Shown here one piece after another: positions 61,062 to 64,000 of a DNA stretch of 64,000 nt. The stretch is taken from positions 62,001 through 126,000 of the forward strand of contig NZ_FMHU01000001.1 in assembly GCF_900091415.1 (NCBI RefSeq). Reading direction: 5' to 3'. The DNA comes from Micromonospora inyonensis (GTDB taxonomy: Bacteria; Actinomycetota; Actinomycetes; Mycobacteriales; Micromonosporaceae). Position 1 is the first letter of the stretch. Every line of letters starts with the position of its first letter. The translations under genes were made by a program, and so were the position numbers. The notes beneath the pieces are model-generated. The model searched no databases, had not been told where the DNA came from, and saw only the letters and a list, made by a program, of their open reading frames with translations.

Positions 61062-61370
61062 GGACTGTCCGCCCTCCGCCCCACCGGTACGCCCCGTGAC
61101 ACAGGCTGCCACCCAACGGCCGCCGGCCCCACCGCCGGCCGGACACCTCACCGACCACGGTCGGTCACCCCACGTTCACCGATTCGGTCGACCGGCCGCC
61201 GTCGACCACGAAGGCGGGCAGGACCGGGCGACGGCACCGCGCGGGCCCGAACCGGAAAGGCGGCGACGCACCGATGGTGAGCGGCACCTCAGGGTCGGAC
61301 ACCGTACGCGGTGTCCGCACCCCGGAACGCGACCCTACCGGTCGGTAAACCCCCGGTCTAGACTTCGTCC
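61062..61370. promoter_or_regulatory. divergent intergenic region; aldehyde dehydrogenase promoter and palindrome
   Basis: TAGACT (61359-61364) is six bases before the ATG at 61371, again a leaderless start. The inverted repeat TACCG-GT-CGGTA (61336-61347) covers the place where the -35 should be, so it is a likely repressor site. The rest of the 309 bases shows no gene. Confidence 0.55.
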
Positions 61371-62867
61371 ATGACGGTTGCGAACGCGCCGGGGACCCCG
61401 GTCGTCCACGATGGCCGACTCGTCTCGACCAGTCCGGCGACCGGTGCCGAGGTGGGCCACCTCCCGCTGGCCACCGCGGAGGACGTCCACCGGGCGGTGG
61501 AGCGCGGCCGCGCCGCGGGCGCCTGGTGGGTGGGGCTCGGGTTCACCGGCCGCCGCGCCCGACTGCTGCGCTGGCGGGCACTGCTGGCCCAGCGGATCGA
61601 GCAGTTCGCCGAGCTGATGCACGCCGAGGGCGGCAAGCCGATCGCCGACGCCGTCGTCGAGGTGGTCACCGCCATCGAGCACATCGACTGGGCCGCCCGC
61701 AACGCCGGGCGGGTGCTCGGGCCACGCCGCGTCCGCTCCCGGCTGATCCTCGCCGAGTTCTCCGGCCACCTGGAATACCAGCCGTACGGGGTGGTCGGCG
61801 TGATCGGCCCGTGGAACTACCCCGTCTACACCCCGATCGGCTCCGCCGCGTACGCCCTGGCGGCCGGGAACGCGGTGGTGTTCAAACCCAGCGAGTACAC
61901 CCCCCTGGTCGGGCAGTGGCTGGTCGACAGCTTCGCCGAGGTGGTCGGCGAGCAGCCGGTGTTCACCGCGGTGCACGGGCTCGGCGACGTCGGCGCGGCG
62001 CTCTGCCGGTCCGGGGTGGGCAAGGTGGCCTTCACCGGCTCCGCCGCGACCGGGAAGAAGGTGATGGCGGCCTGCGCCGAGTCGCTGACCCCGGTGCTGA
62101 TCGAGGCGGGCGGCAAGGACGCGATGATCGTCGACCGCGACGCGGACCTGGACGCGGCGGCCGAGGCGTGCGTCTGGGGCGCGCTGACCAACGCGGGGCA
62201 GACCTGCATCGGCATTGAGCGGGTGTACGCGGTCGAGCCGGTCTTCGACACCTTCGTGGCCAAGGTGGTGGAGCGCGCCGGCCGGCTGACCGTCGGCGCC
62301 GACGACGCGGACATCGGCCCGATCACCATGCCGTCCCAGATCGACGTCATCCGGCGCCACATCGACGACGCGCTCGCCCGGGGCGGCCGGGCCGTACTCG
62401 GTGGCGCGGACGCCGTCCGGCCGCCCTTCGTCCATCCGACGGTGCTGGTGGACGTGCCGGAGGACTCCGCCGCCGTGCGGGAGGAGACCTTCGGCCCGAC
62501 GCTGACCGTCAACCGGGTACGCGACGTGGACGAGGCGGTGGCCCGCGCCAACGCCGTCCCGTACGGCCTGGGTGGCGCGGTCTTCGGCCGGCGGCAGGCG
62601 GTGGCCGTCGCGCGGCGGCTGCGCTCCGGGATGGCCTCGGTGAACTCGGTGCTCTCCTTCGCCGGCATGTCCACCCTCCCCTTCGGCGGGGTGGGCGAAT
62701 CCGGCTTCGGCCGGATCCACGGCGAGGACGGCCTGCGCGAGTTCGGCCGACCGAAGTCGGTCACCCGGCGGCGCGGCCCGTCGCTGCTACCCGTGATGAC
62801 CTTCGAGCGGACCCCACGGGACGTCGCCCGACTGGTCAAGGCGATCAGGGTGATGTACGACCGCTGA
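61371..62867 (+). CDS. aldehyde dehydrogenase family protein
   Basis: 498-residue NAD(P)-dependent aldehyde dehydrogenase. GVVGVIGPWNYPVYTPIGSAAYALAAGNAVVFKPSEYTPL is the cofactor region, AFTGSAATGKKVM the nucleotide loop, LIEAGGKDAMIV gives the general-base Glu and NAGQTCIGIERVY the catalytic Cys (residue 279). The closest types are succinate-semialdehyde and medium-chain aldehyde dehydrogenases; the substrate is not fixed by sequence. It is the only gene of its unit, with a likely operator in its leaderless promoter. Confidence 0.93.
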   Translation: MTVANAPGTPVVHDGRLVSTSPATGAEVGHLPLATAEDVHRAVERGRAAGAWWVGLGFTGRRARLLRWRALLAQRIEQFAELMHAEGGKPIADAVVEVVTAIEHIDWAARNAGRVLGPRRVRSRLILAEFSGHLEYQPYGVVGVIGPWNYPVYTPIGSAAYALAAGNAVVFKPSEYTPLVGQWLVDSFAEVVGEQPVFTAVHGLGDVGAALCRSGVGKVAFTGSAATGKKVMAACAESLTPVLIEAGGKDAMIVDRDADLDAAAEACVWGALTNAGQTCIGIERVYAVEPVFDTFVAKVVERAGRLTVGADDADIGPITMPSQIDVIRRHIDDALARGGRAVLGGADAVRPPFVHPTVLVDVPEDSAAVREETFGPTLTVNRVRDVDEAVARANAVPYGLGGAVFGRRQAVAVARRLRSGMASVNSVLSFAGMSTLPFGGVGESGFGRIHGEDGLREFGRPKSVTRRRGPSLLPVMTFERTPRDVARLVKAIRVMYDR

Positions 62868-62920
62868 GTCCGCCGGCACCGGCCGCCGGCCCCGCGTCGC
62901 TGGTGCCGGCCACCGGCGGT

Positions 62921-63580
62921 TCAGAACAGGGTGAGGTCGTTGCGCTCGATGCCGCGCAGCTTGTCGTAGTCGACGACCACACAGCGGATGCCCCGGTCGG
63001 TGGCGAGCACCCGCGCCTGGGGCTTGATCACCTGCGCGGCGAAGACACCGGCCACCGGAGCGAGCAACGGGTCCCGGTTGAGCAGTTCCAGGTACCGGGT
63101 GAGCTGTTCGACGCCGTCGATCTCACCGCGCCGCTTCACCTCGACCGCGACGGCACCCTGGTCGGCGTCCCGGCAGAGCAGGTCGACCGGACCGATTGCG
63201 GTCATGTACTCCCGGCGGACCAGGGTGAACCCCTCGCCGAGGGTCTCCGGGTTGGCGGCGAGCAGTTCCTGGAGGTGCGCCTCCACGCCGTCCTTGCGCA
63301 GCCCCGGGTCGACACCCAGCTCGTACGAGGTGTCCTGGAAGATCTCCTCCAGGGTGATCCGCAGCTCCTCACCGGCCTTGTTGACCACCCGCCACACGCC
63401 GGGGGCCTCCTCCAGCCGGCACGGTGGGCTCATCCAGTTCAGCGGCTTGTAGGCGCGGTCGTCGGCGTGGATGGAGACCGACCCGTCCGCCTTCACCATC
63501 AGCAGCCGGGTCGCCGCCGGCAGATGGGCCGAGAGCCGTCCGACATAGTCCACCGAGCACTTCGCAATCACCAGACGCAC
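62921..63580 (-). CDS. nucS: mismatch-specific endonuclease NucS (EndoMS)
   Basis: 219-residue nuclease that cuts both strands at mismatches and replaces MutS/MutL repair in actinobacteria. The N-terminal DNA-binding domain includes [21 protein letters not shown] and [16 protein letters not shown]. The nuclease core has [26 protein letters not shown] (the Asp and the E-x-K of a PD-(D/E)xK site). The extreme C-terminus DLTLF is a probable sliding-clamp-binding motif. I use the GTG at 63580 because mycobacterial NucS begins there and TACCCT lies six bases upstream; the longer frame to 63625 is not needed. Confidence 0.95.
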   Translation of the reverse strand: MRLVIAKCSVDYVGRLSAHLPAATRLLMVKADGSVSIHADDRAYKPLNWMSPPCRLEEAPGVWRVVNKAGEELRITLEEIFQDTSYELGVDPGLRKDGVEAHLQELLAANPETLGEGFTLVRREYMTAIGPVDLLCRDADQGAVAVEVKRRGEIDGVEQLTRYLELLNRDPLLAPVAGVFAAQVIKPQARVLATDRGIRCVVVDYDKLRGIERNDLTLF

Positions 63581-63586
63581 CCGACG

Positions 63587-63645
63587 AGGGTAGCGGAGCG
63601 ACCGCCCGTCGCCACCGAGCACCACTGGCGCGCCGGTGCGATCCT
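63587..63645. promoter_or_regulatory. divergent leaderless promoters of nucS and the DUF4126 gene
   Basis: Minus strand: TACCCT (63587-63592) six bases before the nucS GTG. Plus strand: GATCCT (63640-63645) six bases before the GTG at 63652. Both genes would be translated from 5'-terminal GTG codons; no ribosome site is visible for either. Confidence 0.5.
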
Positions 63646-63651
63646 GGACGG

Positions 63652-64000
63652 GTGTTCGAAATCCTCACCGGATCCGGCCTGGCCGCGTCGGCCGGACTGA
63701 ACGCCTACATCCCCCTGCTCACCATGGGGCTGCTGGCGCGCTACACCGACGTGATCACCCTGCCCGCCGGCTGGCAGTGGCTCGGCGACGGTTGGGTCAT
63801 CGCGATCCTGGTCGTCCTGCTGGCCGTGGAGGTGGTCGCGGACAAGGTGCCGGTGGTCGACCACGTCAACGACGTCGTCCAGACGGTGGTCCGCCCGACC
63901 GCCGGTGGGCTCGCCTTCGGTGCCGGCTCCAGTTCGGAGACGGTCACCGTCAGCGCCCCCGGCCACTTCTTCTCCTCCAACGACTGGGTGCCGGTCGCGG
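63652..64000 (+). CDS. DUF4126 membrane protein, 5' part
   Basis: The first 116 residues of a protein that runs off the window. It starts [35 protein letters not shown], a typical DUF4126 opening, with a second helix at about 49-64 ([31 protein letters not shown]). Members have about 190-210 residues and several helices, and their function is unknown. Divergent from nucS. The GTG start is supported by GATCCT six bases upstream. Confidence 0.8.
   Translation, partial: MFEILTGSGLAASAGLNAYIPLLTMGLLARYTDVITLPAGWQWLGDGWVIAILVVLLAVEVVADKVPVVDHVNDVVQTVVRPTAGGLAFGAGSSSETVTVSAPGHFFSSNDWVPVA

Noticed and set aside
1..64000. Biosynthetic gene cluster, prophage, rRNA or tRNA genes
   Set aside because: No modular synthase, phage structural gene, integrase or attachment site was seen, and no rRNA or tRNA gene was recognised by eye on either strand; a tRNA search program was not available.

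Overview
The window is chromosomal DNA of a high-GC actinobacterium, most likely a member of the Micromonosporaceae (Micromonospora or a relative). The base composition is very GC-rich by eye. The gene set fits: a conservon-type GTPase operon, NucS mismatch endonuclease, an actinobacterial NAD-dependent glutamate dehydrogenase of about 1,690 residues, isobutyryl-CoA mutase, a FilP/Scy-like coiled-coil pair next to methylmalonyl-CoA epimerase, sortase-type surface proteins and many leaderless promoters. The family assignment rests on protein recognition, not on a database search. No rRNA, tRNA, CRISPR array or prophage was seen.

Layout. (1) 0-5.9 kb: murQ with its RpiR-type regulator, an epimerase-like gene, a complete IS630-type element (3235-4381) inserted in the -10 box of an SDR gene, and a thymidylate-kinase-like gene. 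(2) 6-11.4 kb: an alpha-glucoside-type cluster of two ABC permeases, a LacI regulator and a GH13 alpha-glucosidase. The substrate-binding-protein gene expected before the permeases is missing, and a nucleotidyltransferase gene that has lost its end runs straight into the first permease. (3) 11.4-18 kb: an MFS transporter, an AAA ATPase, and the xylose genes xylB and xylA divergent from a ROK repressor, with a clear promoter and operator. (4) 18-22.8 kb: a probable signalling island with a PAS/GAF/SpoIIE phosphatase overlapping a cobalamin-binding protein that carries the CarH-like W-x9-EH motif, a MarR regulator and a second PP2C-like protein with an altered metal site. (5) 22.8-30 kb: a polyprenyl-phosphate sugar transferase, a lactonase and a complete four-gene conservon (kinase, roadblock, DUF742, GTPase). 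(6) 30-38 kb: two paralogous envelope proteins, an SSS symporter, a GH6 cellulase that is frameshifted but keeps a textbook CebR/CelR operator, and a surface protein overlapping a class E/F sortase. (7) 38-48 kb: NAD-glutamate dehydrogenase, a lipoprotein penicillin-binding protein, an arginase-family protein and a thioredoxin-TPR protein. (8) 48-64 kb: acyl-CoA metabolism (icmA, meaB, thiolase, mce, a double 3-hydroxyacyl-CoA dehydrogenase, an aldehyde dehydrogenase) around the FilP/Scy pair, then a class A beta-lactamase, an FHA protein, nucS and the start of a DUF4126 gene.

Genes that appear to work together: murQ with its regulator in cell-wall sugar recycling; xylA/xylB with the ROK repressor; the SpoIIE and B12-binding proteins as a possible light or cobalamin input to a partner-switching pathway; the conservon as a membrane-linked GTPase switch; and icmA, mce/thiolase/meaB and the hydroxyacyl-CoA dehydrogenase, whose promoters share a similar 14-bp imperfect palindrome and so may form one regulon.
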